Shown here one piece after another: positions 40,164-51,649 of a DNA stretch of 64,000 bases. The DNA is from Branchipolynoe longqiensis (taxonomy: Eukaryota > Annelida > Polychaeta > Phyllodocida > Polynoidae), in assembly GCA_030323885.1 (NCBI GenBank), contig CM059187.1, positions 135,647,826-135,711,825 on the forward strand. The letters run 5' to 3'. Each line of letters starts with the position of its first letter. Within the stretch, counting starts at the first letter, position 1. Made by a program: the position numbers and the translations under genes. The notes under the pieces were generated by a model. That model made no database searches. It was not told where the DNA came from and saw only the letters and a program-made list of their open reading frames with translations.

Positions 40164-40430
40164 TACAGTAAACCGTCTAACGGACCACCGAAAGCAATTT
40201 AGAAAGGTTTACTGAATACATATGCACTTACACATATATATGTATACAGAAGTATAAATGTATACATGTACATACATGTATGCATACATATACACATATT
40301 TGAACAGAGCAGAGAGTGACCGGGTCACAGGGGGTTATACTTATAAGTTATAGCAAGTATACTATATATATACATATATACATATGTACACACATGTGTA
40401 TGTACACACATGGTTATTTACACATCTACA

Positions 40431-40773
40431 CCGGGCGCGGTAGCCTAATCGGTAGAGCACGGGCCTCGCATGGGGAAGGTCAGGAGTTTGTGACTGTCTG
40501 TGTAGCTCCATGCTTCATCCATGCGAGTTAAAGCGATGACTTTAAAATTGATACTAGTCGTTTCCTAGCCTGGCGCTCGGCATTAATAGGATAGGCAAGG
40601 ACTGGTTTTCTCAGTGTCAGGATAATGTGACTGAGTGGGATTTTGGGTCATGGTGTCGGTGGCCTGATATCCCAGTATGGCAGCACTATAAATTCGCCAT
40701 AACTGCGTACTGTCACAAGTCGGTACCTGTCCTGATATGACCTTAGATGTTGCTAGGGCGTAAGACAACAACT
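40431..40773 (+). repeat. SINE-1, full length, B box region rearranged
   Basis: Head GGGCGCGGTAGCCTAATCGG. About 20 bp of foreign sequence follow AGGAGTTTG before the body resumes at GCGATGACTTTAAAATTG. Confidence 0.8.
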
Positions 40774-40793
40774 ATGCACATCTACACACACAC

Positions 40794-40825
<32 letters not shown>

Positions 40826-41089
40826 CTATGTGTGTTAAAGCGTTTGGGGGGGGGGGGGCCCGGAGCTGGCATATCTTAAATGCCATGTACGAAAATGATC
40901 CGCTATTGTCAGGGTAAAACGGTGTCAGACGACGTGATGAGGCTTGTCATCGGTGTGGCCGATGAGGACCACGCCTAGCAACCACGGCTCTCCTGTGTTC
41001 GCACTGAGTGCTGGGGTGTGACTCGTGCCGCCTGAGCACCGTACACACACACCAGTAACTGGAGGCGGCTTATTTACTGATCTGTTTAT
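40774..41089. other. no recognised gene; TA/GA and G runs
   Basis: TA then GA repeats at 40792-40828 and a G run at 40845-40858. The rest is unrecognised. Confidence 0.5.
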
Positions 41090-41655
41090 CTACTCATCGA
41101 TCCATCTATTTGTCTAGTTATCTTATATCTAGTTATCTAACGTCTAGTTATCTAATATATAATATATGTCTATTTAGTTATATATCTATTCATCTAATAT
41201 CTATTTATCTAATTTATTGATCTAATATCTAATATGTATTCATCTAATGTCTATATATCTATTCATCTAATATCTATTTATCTAATATTTATTTATCTAA
41301 TATTTATTTATCTAATATGGATTTATCTAATATGGATTTATCTAATATATAATATATGTCTATTTTTCTAAATTCTATTGATCTAATCTATATTTATCTA
41401 ATATATATTTATTCAATATCTATTTATTTAATATGGATTTATCTAATATGGATTTATCTAATATATAATATATGTATATTTTCTAAATTCTATTTTTCTA
41501 ATCTATATTTATCTAATATATATTTATCCAATATCTATTTATTTAATATGGATTTATCTAATATATAATATATAATATATGATATCTATTTATCTCATCT
41601 ACATTTATCTAATATATATTTATTCATTATCTATTTATCTAATATCTATAGATTA
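41090..41655. repeat. ATCTA minisatellite with higher-order units
   Basis: Basic unit about TTATCTAATAT. A larger block with TATATGT(C/A)TATTTTTCTAAATTC recurs near 41345 and 41468. Confidence 0.9.
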
Positions 41656-41689
41656 TAGCAATCAATCAAGTATTATATATATCACAGAA

Positions 41690-41740
41690 AAGATCAGAAA
41701 CTCCAAACCATCGGACTATGCAGCTTTAAAGGAAAACGAT
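41690..41740 (+). mobile_element. TTAA-MITE right-end fragment
   Basis: CCATCGGACTATGCAGCTTT next to the LINE fragment. It encodes the first residues of the open frame there, which are therefore not LINE sequence. Confidence 0.65.
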
Positions 41741-41759
41741 CGAAAGAAAAGCAGTTGTG

Positions 41760-41962
41760 AAATGTGGTTTATTAGCCTATTATTGGAAGGGAAGGTGAAT
41801 GGCAGCAGAGGGAGAGGGAGACCAAGACCATCACGGTTTACAAATATATCACAGTGGACAGGCTTGAATTATTCACAGTCTATCAGAACAGCACAACATC
41901 GGGACAAGTGGAGAACCATTGCATCCAACCCTCGACTAGAGGACGGAACTATTGATTGATTG
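41760..41962 (+). pseudogene. LINE ORF2 C-terminal fragment, second copy
   Basis: Reads LLLEGKVNGSRGRGRPRPSR, NISQWTGLNYSQSIRTAQHR and KWRTIASNPRLEDGT. This is the same end as 15700-15885 (IEGKRPRGRRR, ITEWTAMSYAECVR, RWRSIAANLLREDGT) at moderate identity. The stop follows at about 41957, and the 3' tail is (TTGA)n. Only the last about 65 codons remain. Confidence 0.75.
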
Positions 41963-42330
41963 ATTGATCACTTTAACAATTTTATCTGTTTACAAATATT
42001 AATTACCCGAAGATTAATTGAAAGAAATATAATATAGCGTCTTTCTAAGTTGCCGGTTTTGGACGGGTTCAGAATCGATATTTTTACAATCAATTATATA
42101 CAGTGCATCGCATGACTTGAAGCGTCTGAGCGGTAGTTGAACCGTAGGTTGTTAAACTACTCCATTTGGCAAGGCCGGATTCTAAGCGTATTCGGCTTAT
42201 AGGCGATTACACTTCATTTCTGATTCGGGTGACGGTTTATATAAATATATTTAATCTGGTTTTAAAATGGCGTGCTGCTTTGGATTAACAGTTCCGAATC
42301 TGTGCGACCGCCACCCCCTTTGAATTAAAA
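41963..42330. other. no recognised feature
   Basis: Unique-looking sequence without open frames of note. Confidence 0.5.
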
Positions 42331-42413
42331 AAAACAAAAAAAACAATTCTCGCCGTGAATATGGCCTATGCTGCCGACACGGCTTAAAGAAACCACCAAT
42401 CATTCAATCAATC
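42331..42413 (+). repeat. CAAT-tailed retroelement 3' end (copy 2)
   Basis: GTGAATATGGCCTATGCTGC, CCGACACGGCTTAAAGAAAC and a CAAT tail, as at 36560. Confidence 0.75.
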
Positions 42414-42418
42414 ATCCT

Positions 42419-42548
<130 letters not shown>

Positions 42549-42616
42549 GGATTTTTAAGGTCCCATGATCTGTTTAAAAAAAAGAATTTGTTATAACAAA
42601 ATCAGTTTTTAGTTAA

Positions 42617-42971
42617 AGTTGCATAGTCCGATGGTTTTGGATTTCTGTATTTCTGTATTTTTTCTGAGATAAATATATTAGGTCAATCACTAGTATATAC
42701 TTTACATTAGTTCAAAGTTACTTTTATTTTAACTGGTAAACCTCTGAGATATTTTGAGTGCAAATATGGAAAATTAGTTTTGGCAAGCTTGCAGAAACTC
42801 TGACACCATAGACTTCTGCAGGAACAGGTTCTGTTAAATTGATTCAGTATTGCCTTCTACACAGAAACAAATGTGTAATAAGTGCATCTGTATCTAAGTT
42901 AGATATATAGAATCAAATCTAAATAATTATTTTGGTTTTGAAAATTTGATGCTTCATCGGACTATGCAGCT
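42617..42971 (+). mobile_element. TTAA-MITE, complete (355 bp)
   Basis: AGTTGCATAGTCCGATGG to TTCATCGGACTATGCAGCT with TTAA on both sides (42613-42616, 42972-42975). The best single copy to use as family reference. Confidence 0.9.
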
Positions 42972-43115
42972 TTAAATCTGGATAATCCGATGAAAGCATC
43001 AAATCTTTTTTTTTTTAAAGCACTCAACTAAATTTGATCCTACATATCCAACTTAGGTACTAGTGCACTTATTCAGCATTTACTGTTGCATAGTCGGAGT
43101 ACTAGATTAATTTAA

Positions 43116-43178
43116 ATCGGTACCCATCCTGATATGACCTTGTATGTTGCCAGGCCGTAAAACTCCAACAACCAACCC
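43116..43178 (+). repeat. SINE-1 3' fragment in duplicated unit 1
   Basis: TCGGTACCCATCCTGATATG plus the ACTCCAACAACCAACC tail. Copied at 43695-43757. Confidence 0.8.
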
Positions 43179-43270
43179 ACTAGTCTCGGTCTGTTGGTAC
43201 TCCCGAGTACATTAAGTTGTGTGCGTAATGGAAGTCTGGGGCGGGTTGACCACCCCCATCCCTACATCCC

Positions 43271-43330
43271 TCCGTCCATCCATCCATCCATCCATCCACC
43301 CATCCATCCATCCATCCATCCATCCATCCA
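43271..43330. repeat. (ATCC)n in duplicated unit 1
   Basis: About 60 bp; the matching array in unit 2 (43856-43932) is longer. Confidence 0.95.
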
Positions 43331-44219
43331 CACACACCCCCATCCATCCAGAGGGAGACATTTGTCGTATGGAAATAGACTTTTGGAAATATGTATGAAT
43401 TCCGTGAAAAGAGGATCCAGAGACGAAACCACACACCCATCAGTTTGGAAACAGAAGTGTTAAATTGGCCCTGGCGGGGTGTGGGGGTGGTGGTGGTGGT
43501 GGCAGGGGGGGGGCGGTTGTAGGGGCGGGAGTAGGAATGTGCACCACTTTAAAGCTGGATAATCCGATGAAAGCATCAAATTATTTATTTTTTAAAAAGC
43601 ACTCAGCTAAATTTGATCCTACATATCCAACTTAGGTACTAGTGCACTTATTCAGCATTTACTCTTGCATAGTCGGAGTACTATATGAATTTAAGTCGGT
43701 ACCCATCCTGATATGACCTTGTATGTTGCCAGGACGTAAAACTCCAACAACCAACCCATTAGTCTCGGCCTGTTGGTACTCCCGAGTACATCAAGTTCTG
43801 TGCGTAATGGAAGTCTGGGGTGGGTTGACCGCCCCCATACCTCCATCCCTCCGTCCATCCATCCATCCATCCATCCATCCATCCATCCATCCATCCATCC
43901 ATCCATCCATCCATCCATCCATCCATCCATCCACACACACCCCCATCCATCCAGAGGGAGACATTTGTCGTATGGAAATAGACTTTTGGAAATATGTATG
44001 AATTCCGTGAAAAGAGGATCCAGAGACGAAACCACAGACCCACCAGTTTGGAAACAGAAGTGTTAAATTGGCCCCTGGCGGGGTGTGGGGGTGGTGGTGG
44101 GGGGGGGGGGGGGTAGGGGCGGGAGTAGGAATGTGCACCACTGATATATGCAGACATACATGTGTCTTCACATTGACGTGTTTCCATGGCGATAGTTTTG
44201 ATTGTGTTTTTTAATCATT

Positions 44220-44570
44220 TTTCCACTTTATTGTGTGGGTGTGGGTGGGTGGGTGAGGGTGTGGGTATAGATATGTGTGTGTGATGTGGTGGGTGGGTGG
44301 ATGGATGGATGTGTCTGTCTGTTTGTGTGTGTATGTGATGTGGGTGGATGGGTGTGGGTGTGTGGGTATAGATGTGTGTCTGTCTGTGTGTGTGCGTGTA
44401 TGTGATGTGGGTGGATGGCTGTGGGTGTGTGGGTATATATATGTGTGTGTGTGTATGTGATGTGGGGGTGGGTGGATGGGTGTGTCTGTGTGTGTATGTG
44501 ATGTGGGTGGATGGGGTGGGGGTGGATTTGGGGTGGGGGGGTCTGTGGGTATGTATGTCTGTGTGATGTG
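44220..44570. repeat. GT/GGAT minisatellite
   Basis: Units like GTGATGTGGGTGGATGG repeated with variation. Open frames are artefacts. Confidence 0.9.
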
Positions 44571-44862
44571 CTTGTTTGTTGTTTTACTTCCTAGCAACAT
44601 CTAAGGTCATATCGGGAGGGGTACCGACTTTTGACAGTGCGCACTCATGGCGACTTTATAATGCTGCCCTACTGGCAGACCAAGCTGCTAGCACCATGAC
44701 CTGATATCCCACTCAGTCACATCCTGACACTGAGCCAACTAGTCCTTGCCCTATCCTAATAATGCCGAGTGCCTGGCTAGGAAGCAAAAAGTATACATTT
44801 TTGAGTCATTGGTTTGATTCGACTTGGGTTCGAACCAACGATCCCACAGTCTACCAACACTG
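44571..44862 (-). repeat. SINE-1 with variant head
   Basis: A complete body on the minus strand. The head reads GTGTTGGTAGACTGTGGGATC with B box GGTTCGAACCC. Followed by a GT run to 44940. Confidence 0.8.
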
Positions 44863-44945
44863 TGTGATGTGTGTGGGTGGGTGGATGGGTGTGGGTCTGT
44901 GTGTCTGTGGGTTTGTCTGTGTATGTATGCGTGAGTGTGTTTTCC

Positions 44946-45320
44946 CTAAAAAGAATTACTGCCATAGACGCCTATTACTTACAGACAAAGCTGTATTTTG
45001 TTTGTCGGGATGTTTAGGTTATTTTTCATTTTAACGACCGCTACTGGAAACTTTAATAATAGATGCCGTCTCAGACGCCCCTGCCAACTCGTGTATAATT
45101 TTTATGCCCGCCTCGAGATCGAGTTCAAAGTTTACGGCTGTGTTTATCGACTAAAGTTAACGAATACACCGTTTCTATATGACCACGGCTCATACCTCTT
45201 GGCCATAAGGCCAACTACAAAATTAAAATTGGTGGCTGTCCCCGCCCGTGCCTGAAAAATCGCCCACCTCTGATTTTAATTTTTTTTTGATTTTGTTAAA
45301 AACGTTTTAAAATGTGTCGG
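44946..45320. other. no recognised gene
   Basis: The longest plus frame (about 80 codons) has no family resemblance and no splice or start context I can support. Confidence 0.45.
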
Positions 45321-45324
45321 GCCA

Positions 45325-45448
45325 GCAGAAATTCAAATTTCTATGTCATTGGTTTGACCCGGCCAGGGTTTGAACCCAGGAGTTCGAATCCCACGACCCA
45401 CCAAAACGGGAGGCGGACACTCAACTCATTCGACCATCGCGTCTGGTT
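45325..45448 (-). repeat. SINE-1 variant head fragment
   Basis: Minus strand: CCAGACGCGATGGTCGAATG, two B-box-like segments (GGGATTCGAACTCC, GGGTTCAAACCC), then CCAATGACATAGAAATTTG where the body stops. Confidence 0.75.
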
Positions 45449-45950
45449 ACATATTACATATTCTGGTTAAATAAAAAAAAAACCGCCCACCCGACCCGCC
45501 CGGATTTCTATTTCAAAATGACGATCACAATTTAAAAAAAAAATGTTTGCATAAGCACGTAGCACCAGATCATGCTGTGGATGTCATTATCAGTGCGTAT
45601 CATCAGGACGAGTAAGCAGAAATGCCACATTATTTCGGAGAAAGAAAGAGGGGATCTTGAATTCTTTTTGCACAGTGTTTGTTCATTGCAATGTCCCTGG
45701 TGACCTTGAGATTGACCTCGGCAATGAGGTCACGTGCCCCAGGGCGGTGTGCCTCATGTCCGGTGCGAAATATATGGACGAATCTCCGGCGGGTAGTATG
45801 CTATTAAAACGGCAATAGCTCTTTGTGGAATGAAGAAAGTGCCACAGATTCAACATTTGTGTTGATTAAATATATGACTATTCATGCAGAGCACGTCCAC
45901 TATTGTCCCATTTAACCATAGTTTGAGTGAATTTATAATACCTCCCGCGC
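45449..45950. other. no recognised gene
   Basis: AT-rich at first. TGACCT/AGGTCA half-sites cluster at 45699-45735, possibly by chance. Confidence 0.45.
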
Positions 45951-46028
45951 GCACGCTACACACCACACACCACACACCACACACCACCCACCACCCACCA
46001 CACACCACACACCATACACCACACACCA
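45951..46028. repeat. (CACACCA)n minisatellite
   Basis: CACACACCA-type units over about 75 bp. Confidence 0.9.
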
Positions 46029-46210
46029 TGGGGGTATGGTTATGGAAACACGCAATTTTGTGTGAATATTGTCATTGTTCTCATCATTACTTATTTCTTT
46101 TCTTGTTGTCTTCTTCTTCCTCTTCTTCTTCATGTTGTTGTTGTTGTTGTGTTCTTCTTCTGCCTCTTCTTCTTAATCATCGCCAACCTCATTTTTTGTG
46201 TGTTCTTGTC

Positions 46211-46360
46211 CTGATCCAAACCCTGCTCCTGCTCCTGCTCCTGCTCCTCCTCCTGCTCCTCCTCCTCCTCCTGCTCCTCTTCCTCCTCCTGCTACTCCTC
46301 CTCCTCCTCCTCCTCCTCCTCCTCCTCCTCCTCCTCCTCCTCCTCCTCCTCCTTTCCTCC
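46211..46360. repeat. (CTGCTC/CCT)n microsatellite
   Basis: CTGCTC hexamers grading into pure CCT triplets; flanked by CTT-rich sequence. Confidence 0.95.
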
Positions 46361-46547
46361 TCCTCATTCCCACCTCTCGTCCGCTCCACTCTCAGTCCTC
46401 CTTTTCATCCCCTCTTCTTCCTCTTCCTTTTCTTTCTTTTCTTCGTATGGCTGGTCTCGCGTACCTCTTTAACTACTGTATGAAACTGCATTCCGTCTTC
46501 TATGTCATTCCTTTGCTGAATCATAGCGATCAACCTAATATATTTAA

Positions 46548-47228
46548 AGCTACATGATCCGACGGCTTTGAGTTTCTGTCATTTTCTAAGATAAATATGT
46601 TAGGTTGATCGTTGTAATCTGCTTTACTTTAGTTTGAAGTAACTGCTTTAAAATGACTAACTTAGGAGATGGTTGAAATGTAACCATGCCACATTAATTA
46701 TAGCATGCTTGCCAAAACTCTGACCCCAGAGGGTTCAGCAGTAAAACGTTATATTAAATTGAATTCGCATGTCCTTCTATTTAGCACCAAATGAATGTAG
46801 CAGTGTCTTAAAGTTGCACAGTCCGATGGTTTTGAGTTTCTGAAATTTTCTGAGATAAATACATTATGTTGATCGTTATTATGTACCTTACTTTAGCTTG
46901 AAGTAACCTTTATTTTAAGTCGCTAACTTACGAGATATTTGAAGTGGAACCATACAAAATTAATTTTGGCAAGCACGCCAAAACTCTGACCCCATAGGCT
47001 TCTACAGTAACAGGTTCTATTCAATTGCCTCGCTATCCCCTTCTGTGTGGTGACAAATTGCACCAGTATCTAAGGTAGATATGTGGAATCACATTAAGAT
47101 AATCGTTTTGGTTTTGACAATTTTATATTTTCATCGGATTATGCAGCTTTAAGTCGGATATATAGGATCAAATCCAGATAAGGGTTTTGCTTTTAAAATT
47201 TTTGATGATTTTATCAGACTATGCAGAT
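46548..47228 (+). mobile_element. TTAA-MITE (outer) of a self-nested pair
   Basis: It starts AGCTACATGATCCGACGG and ends TTTATCAGACTATGCAGAT, flanked by TTAA (46544-46547, 47229-47232). It is interrupted at AGTGTCTTAA by another member of the same family. Confidence 0.85.
46812..47148 (+). mobile_element. TTAA-MITE (inner) inserted in the outer copy
   Basis: AGTTGCACAGTCCGATGG to TTCATCGGATTATGCAGCT with TTAA on both sides (46808-46811, 47149-47152). The outer element continues with GTCGGATATATAGGATCAAA. Confidence 0.9.
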
Positions 47229-47361
47229 TTAACTAAAAATAAAGCGCAAACTCAAAAACTAATATAATTTTCCATTTCTAGATTCCTCATTATAATTATA
47301 TTAGTGCGTTATCCCAGTACTGTTTACACGCTCACTCGTAAATTGTGATACTATCAGGGAC

Positions 47362-47545
47362 CGTACGGGGCCTGGGAAGTCTTGAACTTCAATTGGCCAA
47401 ATTCAAGGCTTTGAAAAGCCATTGTCCCCTCCCCCCCTGCAATTCAAATGAAAACAGTCTTGAATTCCTATCAAAAACAGCCCTGAAAAGCCTTGAAATA
47501 GCCTTGAATTCCATATCTTCATATATATGCATAATGATACTATAA
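47362..47545. repeat. CTTGAAAAGCC-type dispersed repeat (copy 2)
   Basis: AGTCTTGAACTTCAATTGGCC and AGTCTTGAATTCCTATCAAA (in parts) match copy 1 at 26899-27168. Shorter in the middle. Confidence 0.6.
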
Positions 47546-48194
47546 AAGGGTGCGTACTAACTCATCGGATAATAATATGTGAAGTGGGTGTCAACTTGGT
47601 ACTGTGAGCTGGGAGGGGATGGGGGGGGGGGGGAGGGGGTCAGCTCTCCAGGGTCTGGCCGGGGCATGCGCGGCGCGGCCGGCCATGTGCTGGATGCTCC
47701 CGTCTTACATGGTAATAGCGTTGTATTAGATGGACAACATGGCCCCCTGCATGTCCCAGGCTGTGTGTGTGTCTGTGTGTGTGTGTGCGTGCGTGCGTGC
47801 GGATACCCACCCTCTCTGCTGTCACTGATCTATTGTCACCGACCCCTTGTCACCGACCCCGTTGTCACCCACCCACCCCCCGGTCTCACTGACGTACTTG
47901 CCCGGGGCCTACCAGAATAATTAACCAGGCGCCGACACAGTGGCTATGTATGTGTGTGATGCGTGTGAACGCCCCGGGAGGGGTTGGGGGTTGAGGCGGG
48001 AGTGGAGGAGGGGGATGAGGAAGGGGGTGTGGAAGCTTGGTGTGGTGGGGGTGGGAGGGGGGGGGGGGTAGGCGCCGTTAGCGCGTCATATGGTGTCATG
48101 GTAACAGTATTGGCTCCGACCTATAACCCCATATGGCACTGTTATAACATAACTCCACCCAACCCCCTTCCATCACCACTAAACCCCGACCAAT
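47546..48194. other. GC-rich stretch, no supported gene
   Basis: G runs near 47622 and 48059, a GCGCGGCGCGGCC-like patch at 47669-47685 and a GT/GC run 47760-47800. A frame of about 60 codons before the GT run is not supported by any motif. Confidence 0.4.
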
Positions 48195-48320
48195 CCAGCC
48201 CCGCCCCGCGCCGCCCCGCGCCGCCCCGCCCCGCGCCGCCCCGCGCCGCCCCGCGCCGCCCCGCCCCGCGCCGCCCCGCCCCCCCGCCCCGCCCCGCCCC
48301 CGCCCCGCCCCGCCCGCCCA
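48195..48320. repeat. (GCCCC)n / CGCGCCGCCCC minisatellite
   Basis: About 120 bp of nearly pure C and G, rich in CpG; the minus strand is G-quadruplex-prone. Confidence 0.95.
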
Positions 48321-48373
48321 CACCACACCACACCACACATCACACATCACACATTCACAGCACCACATCCCGC

Positions 48374-48718
48374 AATACCAGACGGGATGCTCGAATGAGT
48401 TGAGCGTCCGTTTCCCATTTTGGTAGATAGTGGGTCGAACCCTGGTCGTGTCAAACCAACGATTTAAACATTGATACTTGTCACTTCCTAGCCAGGCGCT
48501 CAGCATTATTAGGATAGGGCAAAGACTGGTTGGCTCAGTGTCAGGGTAATGTGACAGAGTGGGATATCACTTATCAGGTCATGGTGCTGGTGGTCTCCCA
48601 GTGAGACAGCACTATTAAGTCACCATGAGTGCACACTGTCACAAGTTGGTACCCGTCCTGATGTTACCTTAGACATTGCCAGGATGTAAAGCTCCAACAA
48701 CCAACCAACCAACCAACG
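48374..48718 (+). repeat. SINE-1 with variant head, full length
   Basis: Head CCAGACGGGATGCTCGAATG, B box GGGTCGAACCC, full body, CAACCAACCAACCAAC tail. Confidence 0.85.
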
Positions 48719-48719
48719 A

Positions 48720-48945
48720 CAAAGCACATCGCACGCACCCCATAACACACGACACATCCCATATCGCACACCCCTCAGCACAGCACAGCATAGCACCGCA
48801 CAGCACAGCATAGCACCGCACAGCACAGCACAGCATAGCACCGCACCGCACCGCACAACACTGCACGGCACTGCACTGCACCGCACTGCACAGCACAGCA
48901 CAGGACAGCACAGCACTCCACAAACACCCACAATACACTCACCCA
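48720..48945. repeat. CACAG/CACCG pentamer-type minisatellite
   Basis: CAGCACAGCATAGCACCG-type units. Confidence 0.9.
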
Positions 48946-50090
48946 ACCTCACACACACACTCACTCACTCACTCACTCACTCACTCACTCACACACTCAC
49001 ACACACTCACACAAATACTCACTCACTCACATAAATACTCACTCACACACTCACTCTCACTCACTCACTCACTCACTCACTCACTCACTCATACAAATAC
49101 TCACACCCACACACCCACACTCACATACCCACACTCACAGTCACACACCCACACACACTCACTACCACATACACTCACACACTCACATTCACACACTCAC
49201 ACACTCACTACCACACACTCACACACAGTTTCACCCACACACACACACACTCACACACAGTTACACCCACCCACACAGACACACTCACACACATAGTTAC
49301 ACTCACATACATTCACACACTCACATTCACACACTCACACACTCACTACCACACACTCACACACAGTTTCACCCACACACACACACTCACACACATAGTT
49401 ACACTCACATACATTCACACACTCACATTCACACACTCACTACCACACACTCACACACAGTTACACCCACCCACCCACACACACTCACACACATAGTTAC
49501 ACTCACATACATTCACACACTCACATTCACACACTCACACACTCATATTCACACTCACATACACACACTCACATTCACACACTCACATACTCACATTCAC
49601 ACTCTCACATACTCATATTCACACTCACATACACACACTCACATTCACACACTCACATTCACACACTCACATACTCATATTCACACTCACATACACACAC
49701 TCACATTCACACTCAAATGCACACACTCACACACATTCACACACCCACATTCACACACTCACACACTCACTACCACACACTCACACACAGTTACACCCAC
49801 CACCCCCCACACACACACTCACACACATAGTTACACTCACATACATTCACACACTCACATTCACACACTCACACACACTCACTACCACACACTCACACAC
49901 GGTTACACCCACCCACACACACACACTCACACACATAGTTACACTCACATACATTCACACACTCACATTCACACACTCACACACACTCACTACCACACAC
50001 TCACACATAGTTTCACACACATAGTTACACTCACATACACCCACACCCACACTCAGATTGACACACTCACATGTGCAGTCACACTGAACA
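48946..50090. repeat. CACT/CACA minisatellite with higher-order repeat
   Basis: Over 1.1 kb of CACACTCACA units. A larger block containing CTACCACACACTCACACA, CAGTT(T/A)CACCCAC and CATAGTTACACTCACATACA recurs about six times between 49190 and 50030 at 100-170-bp steps. Confidence 0.95.
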
Positions 50091-50365
50091 CTGCTGCAGA
50101 CGCTGAGCTGGTGCTGGGTTTTGTGACGGACAGTCCCCTAACATACATCATACGCGGGTGCTAATTACAAATTACAACTGCACCCGGTTTGGCAGGCTTA
50201 TGGACGTGGACGTTCCGCTACTTGTCAAAACGTCGAAGTAGCACATTATATGCTGGCCGATGGGCATTTAGTCCTTAGTTCCACACCAAACCCCCACTAG
50301 CTCCATTACACTCTGCGCTGATGGGGTTGCATTGTGGTAGCCTCTCTCTGTGTACCGTCAACTCC
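50091..50365. other. no recognised feature
   Basis: Short unique-looking interval. Confidence 0.5.
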
Positions 50366-50479
50366 CCCCCCCCCCCCCCCCCCCCCCACACACGCGCACA
50401 CACATGTATGCGCGAGCAGCCTATTTTCCCAACCCCATATCCGCACCCCCATCGTGACAACACATTGGCACTCGTTGCG

Positions 50480-50526
<47 letters not shown>

Positions 50527-50582
50527 ACACACACATACACACACACAGTCACACACAGTCACACACAGTCACACACACACAG

Positions 50583-50655
<73 letters not shown>
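50366..50655. repeat. poly-C and (CA)n arrays
   Basis: C run 50366-50387; CA arrays 50484-50521 and 50575-50653, with CAGTCACA repeats between. Confidence 0.95.
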
Positions 50656-50657
<2 letters not shown>

Positions 50658-50743
50658 TGTCATTGCTGTATGGTGTCACGTGACCTGGTATCTTTTAGTG
50701 GTGGAAGGTTAACGGTAGCGTAACGGTAGCTCTCGATTGCCGG

Positions 50744-50872
50744 CTGGCACTGGCACTGGCACTGGCACTGACACTGGCACTGGCACTGGCACTGGCTCTA
50801 CCGCTATCACTGTTATTGGAACTGGCACTGGAACTGGCACTGACACTATCACTGGCACTGCCAATTGCTACT
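50744..50872. repeat. (ACTGGC)n hexanucleotide array
   Basis: ACTGGC units with ACTGAC and GAACTGG variants. Confidence 0.95.
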
Positions 50873-51255
50873 GTCACCCACCACCTCCCGTGTCTGTGCT
50901 CTCCAGTGTAACTTTGTAAGAAGTGTTGATTTCTCGTTTAGGGTGGGTTTTCTTCTACGTACTATTCTTGCATAGTGCAGTAAATTATAGTTATATCACG
51001 TCAATACATTTTTGGTGGTTAAGCAATAGTTTAATTATTTTAATAATAAAAATGTTATGATGATGGTGGTGGTAGTTGTGGTGATATGGTGGTGGTTGTG
51101 GTGGTGGTGTGATGGTGGCACTACTCGCAATCGATGATTGGAATTTCCCCATCTTAATAAATGAATATATAAATAAACCAAATTTATAGTGGTTGGTAAT
51201 GAAATGGGCGGTGGCGAAAGTTACACCTTCGCTCGTGTGCTCTCTGCACCTCACC
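50873..51255. other. no recognised gene; (GGT)n runs
   Basis: GGTGGT-type repeats at 51059-51118. Confidence 0.5.
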
Positions 51256-51259
51256 CCAC

Positions 51260-51645
51260 CCCACCCCCACCAAACCAAACCAAACCAAACCAAACCAAAC
51301 CAAACCAAACCAGATTGCGAGTAGATAACCAATCCAAACCAAACCTAAACAAAAACCAAAAACCAAAAGCCCAAAACCAAAAACCAAAAACCAAAAACCA
51401 AAAACCAAAAACCCCAACCCCAACCCCAACCCCAACCCCAACCCAACCCAACCCAACCCAACCAAACCAAACCAACCCAACCCAAACAAAACCAAACCAA
51501 ACCAAACCCACCAAACCAAACCCAACCAAACCCAACCAAACCCGACCAAACCCAAACCAAACCAACTAAACCAAACCAAAGCAACCCAACCCAAACCAAA
51601 CCAAACCAAACCAAGCCAAACCAAACCAAACCAAACCAAACCCAC
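51260..51645. repeat. (CCAAA)n / (CCCCAA)n graded array
   Basis: CCAAA units (51274-51311), AAAACC-type (51345-51410), CCCCAA (about 51411-51445), CCCAA, then CCAAA again to 51640. Two minus-strand frames read Gly/Phe/Trp/Leu and are artefacts. Confidence 0.95.
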
Positions 51646-51649
51646 CCGA

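Larger units (their letters stand above)
42971..44142. repeat. tandem segmental duplication, about 577-bp unit, two copies
   Basis: Unit 1 is 42971-43547 and unit 2 is 43548-44142. Each contains an inverted TTAA-MITE fragment (CTGGATAATCCGATGAAAGC), a SINE-1 tail (43116-43178, 43695-43757), an ATCC array, AGACATTTGTCGTATGGAAA and a GGTGGTGG/GGGG end. The copies are nearly identical apart from array lengths. Confidence 0.9.

Noticed and set aside
44998..45255. 85-codon plus frame with ordinary amino-acid content
   Set aside because: No recognisable domain, no supported start or splice sites, length expected by chance.
45699..45735. Cluster of TGACCT/AGGTCA nuclear-receptor half-sites
   Set aside because: Spacing fits no standard response element well, and three hexamers in 40 bp can arise by chance.
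51411..51445. Telomere
   Set aside because: CCCCAA is not the animal telomere unit, the tract is short and graded, and sequence continues on both sides.
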